Of a DNA stretch of 64,000 nucleotides, positions 46,744-54,848 are shown in pieces (positions within the stretch are counted from its first letter, which is position 1; the number at the start of each line of letters is the position of its first letter). Origin of the DNA: Dysgonomonas sp. Marseille-P4677 (GTDB lineage: Bacteria; Bacteroidota; Bacteroidia; Bacteroidales; Dysgonomonadaceae); assembly GCF_016652235.1 (NCBI RefSeq), contig NZ_JAEPKU010000004.1, positions 18,333 to 82,332 on the forward strand, in the 5' to 3' direction. The notes beneath the pieces are model-generated. The model saw nothing but the letters and a program-made list of their open reading frames with translations, was not told where the DNA came from and searched no databases. The translations under genes and the position numbers were made by a program.

Positions 46744-46774
46744 AAGGAGTAGATCATTACAAATTCTACTCCTT
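46744..46774 (-). terminator. ispG terminator
   Basis: AAGGAGTAGA (46744-46753) pairs with TCTACTCCTT (46765-46774) with an 11-base loop; a T-containing tail follows on the minus strand. It lies 24 bp past the ispG stop codon. Confidence 0.72.
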
Positions 46775-46797
46775 ATACTTATAAATTATTAATTATT

Positions 46798-48645
46798 TCA
46801 ATTTTCGGGTTCAACCCAATCGCCGTTATCTTTTATTAATTGGACTAAACGTTCTACAGCTTCTTCCGATGATATATTCTTCTCTATCAGATTCTTCTTT
46901 TTATATAAAGATATTTTACCCTTCTCAGCCCCTACATAACCATAGTCGGCGTCTGCCATTTCTCCGGGCCCATTCACAATACAACCCATGACCCCAATTT
47001 TGAGATGCGTCAGATGTGAAGTCGCTCCTTTTACCAGAGCTACCGTTGTTTGCAAGTCGAAGAGTGTACGACCACAGCTAGGACATGATATATACTCTGT
47101 CTTACTAGTACGTATACGGGATGCCTGCAAAATACCGAACATATAGGCATCTATATTTTTCTTTGAAATATCTCCTTCATTTTGAAGCATAATCCCATTT
47201 CCAAAACCATCGAGATAAAGTGTACCGAAATCAGTCGCAGCTTTTATTTGCAGATCTTCAGATTCATTTTCATTATACTGACGATTGGGAATGATCGGAG
47301 TATCGCAATCATTATTCATCAATGTATGTATAAATGCACGTTGTTCTCCTATACCATTGATATGGTTTGTAGTAAGAATAACGACTATAGATTTACTCCC
47401 TTTTAATAAAGTAATTATATCATCATTAAGTTCCGGATATGATAATCGCAGGAATTTGATAGCTGCGTCATTCTCTTCTATTTTTTCCCAATTAGATTTA
47501 TCGAACAATGGATATGTATTTTTATCACCTTTCCATCCTGTAACATCTATAATAGACGGAATTGCACGCGGAGCAGCAACAGGCAGTTCTTTTCCCACAT
47601 ATATGTAATCGGGCAAGAAATGACTATTAAATTCAAAATTCCCTTGCGAGCGATCTGAAATAACTACTGGTAAATTATCTCCTCCTATATTTCCTACAGC
47701 ATAGGTTTCTCTTCTATCTGTAGAAAATGGCGAAAATTTATCACTTACCTTAGCAATTATTTCGGGATGATTTTCCTTTTCTCCGATATAAGCTACTAGT
47801 TTGCGAGCAACAGGCACTTCAAATTCAGGATCTTCGCTTAGCGATACACGAATAGTATCCCCTATTCCATCAGATAGAAGCGAGCCAATCCCTACAGCCG
47901 ATTTTATACGTCCGTCTTCCCCGTCTCCCGCTTCGGTTACACCCAAATGAAGAGGAAAGTTCAGCCCCTCTTTCTCCATACGGGCAATAAGGAGTCGTAC
48001 AGCTTTCGACATGACAACGGTATTGGAAGTCTTCATCGATATAACAATATCATGAAATCCTTCATCGATGCAAATGTGTAGAAATTCCATGCAAGATTCG
48101 ACCATCCCCTCAGGGGTATCTCCATAGCGGCTCATAATACGATCTGACAAAGAGCCATGATTGACTCCTATACGAATAGCCGTCTTATGCTCTTTACATA
48201 TATTTAATAGAGGTATAAATTTTGCCTTTATTTTTTCTATCTCCTGGGCATACTCCTCATCTGTATATTCAAATGTTTCAAATGTTTTTACACGATCTAC
48301 AAAGTTTCCGGGATTGATACGCACTTTTTCGACAACTTTGGCGGCCGCTTCTGCCGCACGTGGGTTGAAGTGTATATCGGCAATCAAAGGTGTCTTATAT
48401 CCCTGTCCCCTGACCACATCTTTTATGTTTCGCAGGTTCTCTGCTTCGCGTACACCTTGTGCTGTAAGTCTGACATAGTCAGCTCCGGCTTTTACAATTC
48501 TTATTACTTGTTCGCCACTGGCTTCCGTATCGTTTGTGTTTGTATTCGTCATCGACTGAATACGTATAGGGTTCGAGCCTCCCATGGGAGTATCGCCAAT
48601 CCTTGTTTCGGAGGATAGCCGTCTCTTATAATTAAAGTAATTCAT
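46798..48645 (-). CDS. ispG: 4-hydroxy-3-methylbut-2-enyl diphosphate synthase IspG (GcpE), large form
   Basis: The 615-residue iron-sulfur enzyme of the non-mevalonate isoprenoid pathway starts with the TIM-barrel part (IGDTPMGGSNPIRIQSMTNT, VRLTAQGVREAENL, IADIHFNPRAAEAAAKVVEK). A large central insertion (about 270-510) follows, and the C-terminal cluster-binding part has C-P-S-C in ISCPSCGRTLFDL and Cys in VMGCIVNGPGEMADADYGYV. The long form with the insert is typical of Bacteroidetes and plants; enterobacterial IspG is about 370 residues. It has its own promoter. Confidence 0.96.
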   Translation of the reverse strand: MNYFNYKRRLSSETRIGDTPMGGSNPIRIQSMTNTNTNDTEASGEQVIRIVKAGADYVRLTAQGVREAENLRNIKDVVRGQGYKTPLIADIHFNPRAAEAAAKVVEKVRINPGNFVDRVKTFETFEYTDEEYAQEIEKIKAKFIPLLNICKEHKTAIRIGVNHGSLSDRIMSRYGDTPEGMVESCMEFLHICIDEGFHDIVISMKTSNTVVMSKAVRLLIARMEKEGLNFPLHLGVTEAGDGEDGRIKSAVGIGSLLSDGIGDTIRVSLSEDPEFEVPVARKLVAYIGEKENHPEIIAKVSDKFSPFSTDRRETYAVGNIGGDNLPVVISDRSQGNFEFNSHFLPDYIYVGKELPVAAPRAIPSIIDVTGWKGDKNTYPLFDKSNWEKIEENDAAIKFLRLSYPELNDDIITLLKGSKSIVVILTTNHINGIGEQRAFIHTLMNNDCDTPIIPNRQYNENESEDLQIKAATDFGTLYLDGFGNGIMLQNEGDISKKNIDAYMFGILQASRIRTSKTEYISCPSCGRTLFDLQTTVALVKGATSHLTHLKIGVMGCIVNGPGEMADADYGYVGAEKGKISLYKKKNLIEKNISSEEAVERLVQLIKDNGDWVEPEN

Positions 48646-48712
48646 ATATGAATTTTTTAGTTGTATCCAGAAAATAAGGTGATAGCCCTATTTAATCTTC
48701 TGTTAGTTATAA

Positions 48713-48740
48713 CAAAGATAGAGTTTTTTTGTTTTGGCAA
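48713..48740 (-). promoter_or_regulatory. ispG promoter (TTG-N17-TATCTTTG)
   Basis: The minus strand reads TATCTTTG at 48720-48713 and TTG at 48740-48738 with a 17-base spacer, about 68 bp before the ispG ATG. Confidence 0.58.
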
Positions 48741-48881
48741 GTAACAGTGTTGTGAAAACTGGATTTCATTGATCTAAAAACATCTTAAATACATATAGAT
48801 ATTTCCTGTCAATTACTTTATCTATATGGAAAAATATTAAAAAAAGGGGATATTGCAATGTTGAGAAAAAGCATTAAATCT

Positions 48882-48909
48882 GTACACTTTTGTCACTTTT
48901 TAGTTAAAA
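48882..48909 (+). repeat. 28-bp direct repeat, copy 1
   Basis: This matches copy 2 at 26 of 28 positions; the core GTCACTTTTTAGTTAAAA is identical. The starts of the copies are 125 bp apart, close to 12 helical turns. It is a candidate regulator-binding site for the sialate O-acetylesterase gene. Confidence 0.75.
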
Positions 48910-49006
48910 ATAGAGTTAAAAAAATAAAATATTAGACCCGACAGTCGCTCTTTTTGTTTAAACATCTGATAATAATTAAAGAATAACATCGAAAACCTCA
49001 AAAAGA

Positions 49007-49034
49007 GTACAACTTTGTCACTTTTTAGTTAAAA
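49007..49034 (+). repeat. 28-bp direct repeat, copy 2, overlapping a possible -33 box
   Basis: This second copy contains TTTG at 49014-49017. Twenty bases later AATATTTG (49038-49045) differs from the -7 consensus at one base. The copy therefore overlaps the likely -33 region of the promoter about 60 bp before the ATG. Confidence 0.7.
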
Positions 49035-49099
49035 TATAATATTTGGCAAATCGAACTTTTAATGTTTATTTTACATAATCTAATATCAAAAATCACATC

Positions 49100-51043
49100 A
49101 TGAAAAGGAAATTAAGCACTCTGTTAATTTGTTGTTTTAGCCTTGCCATTTCTGCTCTTTATGCAGAAGTACAATTACCTCGGATTTTTTCAGACAATAT
49201 GGTACTGCAACGGGACAAGCCTATAAAAGTATGGGGTTGGGCAGACAAGAATGAAACCGTAGAAGTCCGTTTTATCGATCAGGTAAAAAAAGTAAAAGCC
49301 GACAAGAATGGAAATTGGCAATTGCAATTGGCCCCAGTAGCATACGGCGGCCCTTACTCTATGGAAATAAAAGGTAAGCTCAACAGCATTACTTTCAAAA
49401 ACATCCTCGTGGGTGAAGTATGGCTTTGTTCGGGACAGTCGAATATGGAATGGACAGTAAGTAATGTAAACAATGCCACTACCGAAATAGCAAACGCCAA
49501 CTATCCGGAAATAAGATCGTTTAATGTTATAAAAGATCTGAGTATAAAACCTAAAACGGATTTAGAGGGAACATGGCAATTGTGTTCGCCCGAAACTGTA
49601 GCCAATTTCTCGGCTGTAGCTTACTTTTTTGCCCGTAAATTGAATAAGGAACTAAATATTCCTATTGGTATCATCAATTCTTCATGGGGAGGTACGGATA
49701 TAGAAACATGGACAAGTCCTGATTCTTTCAACAAATTACCCGAAGCCTTTAGTGAAAGGTATAAAAATATTCAAATTACCGATTTCGATAAGTTCGTAAA
49801 AGAAAACGGAGAAAACAAAGAGGCATATCTTAAAGCCCTTCAGAACGATCCGGGAATAACCGAAGAATGGTTTGCTCCGTCTTATAATTCAGACTCATGG
49901 AAGAAAATGCAAATCCCTCAATTGTGGGAAAATATATTACCAGAGGCTGATGGTATTATTTGGTTCAAATATACGCTAAATCTACCGTCTAATGTAGAAG
50001 GTAAAGCTGCTACATTACAACTTGGGGCAATAGACGACAATGATATAACATGGATAAATGGGGTCAAGGTAGGTGAAACGGAAGGCTACTCTGTGAACAG
50101 AATCTATAAACTTCCGGCAAACATTCTCAAAGCAGGCTCAAATGTCATTACAGTTAAAGTTACGGATAATACCGGTGGCGGAGGCCTTTATGGAGAACAA
50201 GAAGATTTATGGATGGAAGTTGACGGTAAAAAATATTCTCTAGCAGGAGAGTGGTCGTATCAAACAGCGGTTATAAACAAAGATTTTAATTATATCGACT
50301 TGTCTCCCAATATGTATCCCTCTCTGTTATACAATGCGATGATAAATCCCATTGTCAATTTCGAGATTAAGGGGACTATTTGGTATCAGGGTGAGAATAA
50401 TGCTTCTCAGGCATATAACTACCGTACGTTATTCCCTAACATGATAAATAACTGGAGAACGAAGTGGGGCTATGAATTCCCTTTTTATTGGGTACAATTA
50501 GCCAATTTTATGGCCAAAGATATAACCCCTGTAGAAAGCGAATGGGCCGAGCTAAGAGAAGCACAAACTATGACTTTGTCTCTTCCTAAAACAGGTGAAG
50601 CAGTGATTACAGACATAGGTGAAGCAAACGATATACATCCTCGCAATAAGCAAGATGTAGGTCTTCGTTTGGCTCTGAATGCGCTAAATAAAGATTATGG
50701 AAGAACAGATATTATATATTCAGGACCTACTTTCAAATCGATGGATATAGATGGGAACAAGGCTATTATCCATTTCGATAATATAGGGAAAGGACTATAT
50801 ACAACTAATAAATATGGATATGTAGAAGGGTTTGCCATTGCCGGAGCAGATGATAAGTTTGAATGGGCTAAAGCATATATCGAAGGTGATAAGGTGATTG
50901 TTTATTCAAACAACATATTAACTCCTGTATCGGTACGTTACAGTTGGTCTAACAATCCGGATGTAAACTTATTTAATATGAACGGCTTACCAGCGGCTCC
51001 TTTTAGAACTGATACACTAAAAGGAATTACACAAAAGAAATAA
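49100..51043 (+). CDS. Sialate O-acetylesterase-type SGNH hydrolase
   Basis: The 647-residue secreted protein has a signal peptide (STLLICCFSLAISALYA), an SGNH domain starting at the nucleophile motif CSGQSNMEW (S114), and later IWYQGENNAS. The acidic/His dyad is in DIGEANDIHPRNK. A GH2-like jelly-roll carbohydrate-binding insert occupies about residues 250-390 (IIWFKYTLNLPSNVEG, WINGVKVGETEGY). The family removes acetyl groups from sialic acid or from plant glycans such as xylan or pectin; which applies here is open. It is a single gene with an elaborate upstream region and a strong terminator. Confidence 0.88.
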   Translation: MKRKLSTLLICCFSLAISALYAEVQLPRIFSDNMVLQRDKPIKVWGWADKNETVEVRFIDQVKKVKADKNGNWQLQLAPVAYGGPYSMEIKGKLNSITFKNILVGEVWLCSGQSNMEWTVSNVNNATTEIANANYPEIRSFNVIKDLSIKPKTDLEGTWQLCSPETVANFSAVAYFFARKLNKELNIPIGIINSSWGGTDIETWTSPDSFNKLPEAFSERYKNIQITDFDKFVKENGENKEAYLKALQNDPGITEEWFAPSYNSDSWKKMQIPQLWENILPEADGIIWFKYTLNLPSNVEGKAATLQLGAIDDNDITWINGVKVGETEGYSVNRIYKLPANILKAGSNVITVKVTDNTGGGGLYGEQEDLWMEVDGKKYSLAGEWSYQTAVINKDFNYIDLSPNMYPSLLYNAMINPIVNFEIKGTIWYQGENNASQAYNYRTLFPNMINNWRTKWGYEFPFYWVQLANFMAKDITPVESEWAELREAQTMTLSLPKTGEAVITDIGEANDIHPRNKQDVGLRLALNALNKDYGRTDIIYSGPTFKSMDIDGNKAIIHFDNIGKGLYTTNKYGYVEGFAIAGADDKFEWAKAYIEGDKVIVYSNNILTPVSVRYSWSNNPDVNLFNMNGLPAAPFRTDTLKGITQKK

Positions 51044-51058
51044 GTAAATAATAAAAAG

Positions 51059-51093
51059 AATCGCCCTGCTATCTGATGGATAGCAGGGCGATT
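51059..51093. terminator. Bidirectional terminator between the esterase and DUF3332 genes
   Basis: The arms 51059-51073 and 51079-51093 (AATCGCCCTGCTATC and its complement) are a perfect 15-bp stem around a five-base loop. It lies between convergent genes. Confidence 0.88.
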
Positions 51094-51112
51094 GATATAA
51101 CTTATAGGTTGA

Positions 51113-51658
51113 TTATTTAGCAGCAAAAAACACTGAATTCTCAACCGATTGACGGAAAGCCAGAACTCCATTATTAGATAGCTCTACAACTCTTTCCTCG
51201 CCGTTAGGTAGATAAACGATCGCTTTGCCGTCCTCTTCCATTTTGATAATTTTCGTAGAATCTCCGTTTGCTACAGCACTCCATGTGTTAGAATCCTTAT
51301 CGTAAACAAGATCAACTTGTTGGCCGGTCTCGTTCTCGATTTGATACCCGTTTTCCAAAGTTTCAACAGTATAGATACCATTTTCACCCTGAACTTTTTT
51401 TACGATACCTGCTTCTACAGGGTTCTCTCCAGACCAAAACTCGATAGAGTTGAGCACCAATATATCCGCAGCCATACAGACTTCGTATACAGGAACAATC
51501 CATAGAGCGACAAATACAACTTCATTAACGAACTTGTTGTCGATAGTCTGATTCCAAGCCAAAACTTTCTTAGATAGATTGAAAGAACCGATACATGAAC
51601 TAAACATAAATGCGCCTGCCAGGGCAACTGCAGCCACTGAAAAAATTCTTTTCTTCAT
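51113..51658 (-). CDS. DUF3332 lipoprotein
   Basis: The 181-residue product has a lipoprotein signal (VALAGAFMFSSC, Cys about residue 22). Then come the family segment LSKKVLAWNQTIDNKFVNEV, a hydrophobic stretch VVFVALWIVPVYEVCMAADI, and NSIEFWSGENP. The C-terminal half is a small beta domain. This matches the DUF3332 pattern; function is unknown. It is a single gene. Confidence 0.85.
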   Translation of the reverse strand: MKKRIFSVAAVALAGAFMFSSCIGSFNLSKKVLAWNQTIDNKFVNEVVFVALWIVPVYEVCMAADILVLNSIEFWSGENPVEAGIVKKVQGENGIYTVETLENGYQIENETGQQVDLVYDKDSNTWSAVANGDSTKIIKMEEDGKAIVYLPNGEERVVELSNNGVLAFRQSVENSVFFAAK

Positions 51659-51733
51659 AAATTTACGATTACGATTACATTAAACATCTTAGCAAAGATA
51701 AAATAAAATATATAATATAATAATCACGAAACC

Positions 51734-52633
51734 TTATCTTTTATTGCGAGGATGATGTTCTATTATCTCCTGACGCAAATACTCTCTATCCATATGAGTA
51801 TATATTTCGGTTGTTGTTATTTTTTCATGCCCCAACATCAATTGTATCGCACGTATATTAGCACCGCCCTCAAGCAGATGAGTAGCAAATGAGTGACGAA
51901 AAGTATGAGGGCTAACCGTCTTTTTTATACCGGCCTGTTCTACATATTGCTTTATAAAATGGAAGACCATAATACGGGATATGGCTGTACCCCTATTACT
52001 TAGAAACAATACATCTTCATGCCCTTTCTTTATATCCATCTCTTTCCTATAAAACAAATATTTCTCTATTTCATTAATAGCAGTATGAGAGATAGGGACC
52101 AACCTCTGTTTACTCCCTTTACCATCAACCTTGATAAAGCCCTCGTCAAAAAACAGATTGGAGAATTTTAATTTGATAAGCTCTGATATTCGAAGTCCAC
52201 AACTATACAAAACCTCAAGGATAGCACGATTGCGTTGCCCTTCTTTTGTTGAGAGATCAATAACCGACATCAATTGTTCTATCTCTTCTAAAGAGAGAAC
52301 TGTGGGGAGCTTTAGCCCTATCTTAGGTGTATCCAGCAGTTCTGTCGGATCTGTATGTATATAACCGTCGAGCACAAGAAAATTATAGAATGACTTTATT
52401 CCCGATATAATACGAGCTACTGAACGTGCGTTTATTCCCAAATCGTAAAGCTGAGCGATGAACTGCTGCAAATTGTCTAATTTTACATCCTCAGCTTTCA
52501 ATCCTTCATTATCTAAAAATCCGGCCAGCTTATCCACATCGGTCATATATGCATCTATCGAATTAGGTGACAATGACTTTTCCAGTAGAAGGTAATTCCT
52601 ATATTTCTTTATTATATTATCTTTTGTTGCCAT
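51734..52633 (-). CDS. xerD: Tyrosine recombinase XerD (chromosome dimer resolution)
   Basis: The 299-residue recombinase has an N-terminal SAM-like core-binding domain (LLLEKSLSPNSIDAYMTDVD). The catalytic domain has the first Arg in CGLRISEL, Lys in GKGSKQRLVP, the H-x-x-R box HTFRHSFATHLLEGG, and LGHEKITTTEIYTH with the nucleophile Y278. Length and sequence fit housekeeping XerD/XerC, which resolves chromosome dimers at dif. The neighbouring genes are core genes, so it is not a mobile-element integrase. It is divergent from the ftsB-like gene. Confidence 0.94.
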   Translation of the reverse strand: MATKDNIIKKYRNYLLLEKSLSPNSIDAYMTDVDKLAGFLDNEGLKAEDVKLDNLQQFIAQLYDLGINARSVARIISGIKSFYNFLVLDGYIHTDPTELLDTPKIGLKLPTVLSLEEIEQLMSVIDLSTKEGQRNRAILEVLYSCGLRISELIKLKFSNLFFDEGFIKVDGKGSKQRLVPISHTAINEIEKYLFYRKEMDIKKGHEDVLFLSNRGTAISRIMVFHFIKQYVEQAGIKKTVSPHTFRHSFATHLLEGGANIRAIQLMLGHEKITTTEIYTHMDREYLRQEIIEHHPRNKR

Positions 52634-52638
52634 CGGTA

Positions 52639-52668
52639 TTTGAATATGAGTACAAATATATATCTTTG
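52639..52668 (+). promoter_or_regulatory. Promoter of the ftsB-like gene (TTTG-N18-TATCTTTG)
   Basis: TTTG at 52639-52642 and TATCTTTG at 52661-52668 are separated by 18 bases, a full match to the Bacteroidetes promoter. It lies 47 bp before the ATG and is back to back with the xerD -7 box. Confidence 0.7.
52653..52660 (-). promoter_or_regulatory. xerD -7 box TATATTTG
   Basis: This is an exact TAnnTTTG match on the minus strand, directly adjoining the plus-strand -7 box of the ftsB-like gene. It is about 20 bp before the xerD ATG. Confidence 0.55.
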
Positions 52669-52715
52669 TATGATGAGTTTAATCAGTTAGAATTGACTTA
52701 ATCTCTTTCTTTGTT

Positions 52716-53018
52716 ATGAATATATTCAAATCAGCATTCAATTATCTTATTACCAGATATACGAAAATACAATTACTGATTATTCTGGTTATCATCGTTT
52801 TCGCATTCTTTATCAGCGAAAGCAATATATTCTCACGTTTCGGTTATGATGCTAAGATTATAGAACTCAACAGCCAGATAGAATATTACCAAAACAAGAC
52901 TATTGAAGATAAACAGAAACTTCAGGAACTTCAATCAGACAAAGACCGTATAGAGAAATTTGCCCGTGAAAATTATCTGATGAAGAAACCGGACGAAGAT
53001 GTTTTTATTGTAGAATAA
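52716..53018 (+). CDS. ftsB: FtsB/DivIC-like septum formation protein
   Basis: The 100-residue bitopic protein has a transmembrane helix (LLIILVIIVFAFFISES, about 20-36). A coiled coil (KIIELNSQIEYYQNKTIEDK) and the family end FARENYLMKKPDEDVFIVE follow. FtsB/DivIC binds FtsL and FtsQ in the divisome. It is encoded far from the dcw cluster, as in many bacteria. It is followed after 9 bp by a small membrane protein gene. Confidence 0.9.
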   Translation: MNIFKSAFNYLITRYTKIQLLIILVIIVFAFFISESNIFSRFGYDAKIIELNSQIEYYQNKTIEDKQKLQELQSDKDRIEKFARENYLMKKPDEDVFIVE

Positions 53019-53027
53019 CACCAAATA

Positions 53028-53387
53028 ATGAAAAAAAGCCATAAGCTAAAGAATACGTTTTTTCAAATATCGGCAATACTTATCCTTCTTGCTGCCATTG
53101 TATATTATTTCGACACTACAATAGCTAAGTATATTATGGTTGTAGGTGTTGCAGGCTTTGCGGCAACCACATTTACAACACCTTACCCGGGAAAAAGTCT
53201 TAGGGGAAAACGTCTTTTCAATATTCAGATATTTGCAGTACTGCTCATGGCTGTCTCGTCCTTCCTAATGTTCAAGAATATGAGCGAATGGGTTGTTACA
53301 CTACTTATTGCAGCCATACTTACCTTGTACGCGACTGTTGCCTTATCGATGGCATACAAGAAAGAGCAAGAGGAAAAAAATAAATAG
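53028..53387 (+). CDS. Hypothetical four-helix membrane protein
   Basis: The 119-residue product has four hydrophobic segments (ISAILILLAAIVYYF; YIMVVGVAGFAATTF; IQIFAVLLMAVSSFLMF; WVVTLLIAAILTLYATVALS) and a basic tail. I do not recognise a named family. It is nine bases behind the ftsB-like gene and likely co-transcribed with it, so a link to the envelope or division is possible but unproven. Confidence 0.75.
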   Translation: MKKSHKLKNTFFQISAILILLAAIVYYFDTTIAKYIMVVGVAGFAATTFTTPYPGKSLRGKRLFNIQIFAVLLMAVSSFLMFKNMSEWVVTLLIAAILTLYATVALSMAYKKEQEEKNK

Positions 53388-53409
53388 CAAATTTGATCTA
53401 TCTCTAAAC

Positions 53410-53440
53410 AAAAAGGATTGCCTTATCACTAAGACAATCC
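53410..53440 (-). terminator. Terminator at the end of the PUL operon
   Basis: GGATTG-C-CTTA (53415-53425) pairs with TAAG-A-CAATCC (53430-53440) with one mismatch and a four-base loop. On the minus strand it is followed by five T's. It lies about 55 bp past the GH5 stop codon. Confidence 0.7.
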
Positions 53441-53494
53441 CTCCCCAATCTTCATTAACAAAGAACCCTCCACTTAATGGGAGTCTTTATGCCT

Positions 53495-54742
53495 TTAAGG
53501 CTTCATACCCATTGCCAGTATATAACCTTCATTTTTAACGCAGTTATTGAATTTCATATTTTCCAACAAATCAGACATAGCTTTCTTTACTAAACTTTGG
53601 TTTGGTCTCGTCTTCCGTATCTTCTCGAAAGTTGCTCTATCCTGTTTTGTATACTCCACAATCAAATCCCAGTTTTCAGGCTTAGGAATAGTAACCATAC
53701 AGCTATTAGGTACCATTTTTTTATAAGGCCAATAATGCCATCCTATATTATTTCGCTCCATCAGGCGCGTCCAACCTGCAATCCATTCATTTGTATTCTC
53801 TCCTGTCTCTCCCATATATATCGGTAGATTGACACTGTCTCTAAATTGAACAAAATCCTGAATATTAGCCTGTAATGTATCGCACCAATAACGATGGCAT
53901 GTATACATTAATTTAGAATCAAATTTAGAATCTTTAAATACTTTGAAATTCCCATTCCATTGTGCCCCACCCAACAATACGATATGGTTCTTATCTACGG
54001 TGCGAATAGCTTCCACACATCTTTTATATAAGGACTCTAAAGAATCGTTCAGATGAGCATCGGCTTCCAGAAAGTAATGTGCGATAGGTTCATTTAATAA
54101 ATCATAACCCAATACAATTGTGTCGTTTGCATAATGTGAAGCCACATTTTTCCATATATCGCAAAACATCGCTTTACTACCCTCATCGGTCATCAACCAC
54201 GGGAAGCCATAGCTATCATCTATATTATCTCCGGTTTGTCCACCGGGAGCATCGTGCATATCTAATATGACATATAAGTCTTGTTGGCGGCACCATTCTA
54301 TAACCTGATCGATAAGTTCGAACCCGTCATGAGAAGAATCCAATCCCATATAATCTTCATTGGTAAACTGTTTATAATGAAAAGGTATTCTGATAGAATT
54401 CATACCTGTCGATTTGATATATTTGATATCATCTTCTGTTATATAATTCTTCTTGAATTCTCTCCAAAATTGATTTGTAAAGTCAGGGCCAACCATCTCA
54501 CAGAAGGCTTCATTGATCTTTCTATAAGAAGCGGCTTCCCCTCCAAAGAAGAACATATATCCTTCGGGATTAAGCCAATTTCCAAGATTGATCCCTTGTA
54601 TAAAGAATTTTTCGCCATCCGGCTTCACCAAGTTTGGGCCGTCTATCCGAATAAACCGACCGCCATTATCAGTTACAGCCTCCTTAGGCTGACATCCAAT
54701 AAAGACAATGGGTAATAATAGTAAGTAAATTAGTTTTCTCAT
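53495..54742 (-). CDS. Family 5 glycoside hydrolase lipoprotein (exo-beta-1,3-glucanase-like)
   Basis: The 415-residue product has a lipoprotein signal ending FIGC (about residue 17) and a TIM barrel. Acid/base is E218 in DLLNEPIAHY and nucleophile E312 in YMGETGENTNEW. The opening FFIQGINLGNWLNPEGYMFF and the loop DMHDAPGGQTGDN recall exo-beta-1,3-glucanase-type GH5 enzymes rather than classical cellulases, which fits the GH16 and GH3 partners. It is the last gene of the PUL. A 106-bp spacer with a hairpin separates it from GH3. Confidence 0.82.
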   Translation of the reverse strand: MRKLIYLLLLPIVFIGCQPKEAVTDNGGRFIRIDGPNLVKPDGEKFFIQGINLGNWLNPEGYMFFFGGEAASYRKINEAFCEMVGPDFTNQFWREFKKNYITEDDIKYIKSTGMNSIRIPFHYKQFTNEDYMGLDSSHDGFELIDQVIEWCRQQDLYVILDMHDAPGGQTGDNIDDSYGFPWLMTDEGSKAMFCDIWKNVASHYANDTIVLGYDLLNEPIAHYFLEADAHLNDSLESLYKRCVEAIRTVDKNHIVLLGGAQWNGNFKVFKDSKFDSKLMYTCHRYWCDTLQANIQDFVQFRDSVNLPIYMGETGENTNEWIAGWTRLMERNNIGWHYWPYKKMVPNSCMVTIPKPENWDLIVEYTKQDRATFEKIRKTRPNQSLVKKAMSDLLENMKFNNCVKNEGYILAMGMKP

Positions 54743-54796
54743 TATTAAAGTCTCTTGCTTAATTTATTATAGTAGTACCGGAAACAACTGGAAGAG

Positions 54797-54835
54797 AGGC
54801 ATAGGGATTATGAAAATTTAGTGTTTCCTATGCCT
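54797..54835 (-). other. Hairpin between GH3 and GH5 genes of the PUL
   Basis: AGGCATAGG (54797-54805) and CCTATGCCT (54827-54835) form a perfect 9-bp stem with a 21-base loop. There is no T run, so it is more likely an RNA-processing or stability element than a terminator. Confidence 0.5.
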
Positions 54836-54848
54836 TTCATCATCTGCC

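Larger units (their letters stand above)
48646..49099. other. Long regulatory region between ispG and the sialate O-acetylesterase gene
   Basis: This 454-bp AT-rich region has no gene. It holds the ispG promoter (48713-48740), a 28-bp direct repeat in two copies (48882-48909 and 49007-49034), a short palindrome CGACAGTCG (48939-48947) and a possible -7 box (49038-49045). From about 48745 to 48880 I see nothing definite. Confidence 0.7.

Noticed and set aside
51734..52633. Tyrosine recombinase as a sign of an integrated mobile element
   Set aside because: The protein is of housekeeping XerD type, its neighbours are core genes, and there are no att-like repeats, transfer genes or composition change.
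54281..54715. A 144-codon open frame antisense to the GH5 gene
   Set aside because: It overlaps the catalytic GH5 barrel on the other strand and shows no recognisable domain.
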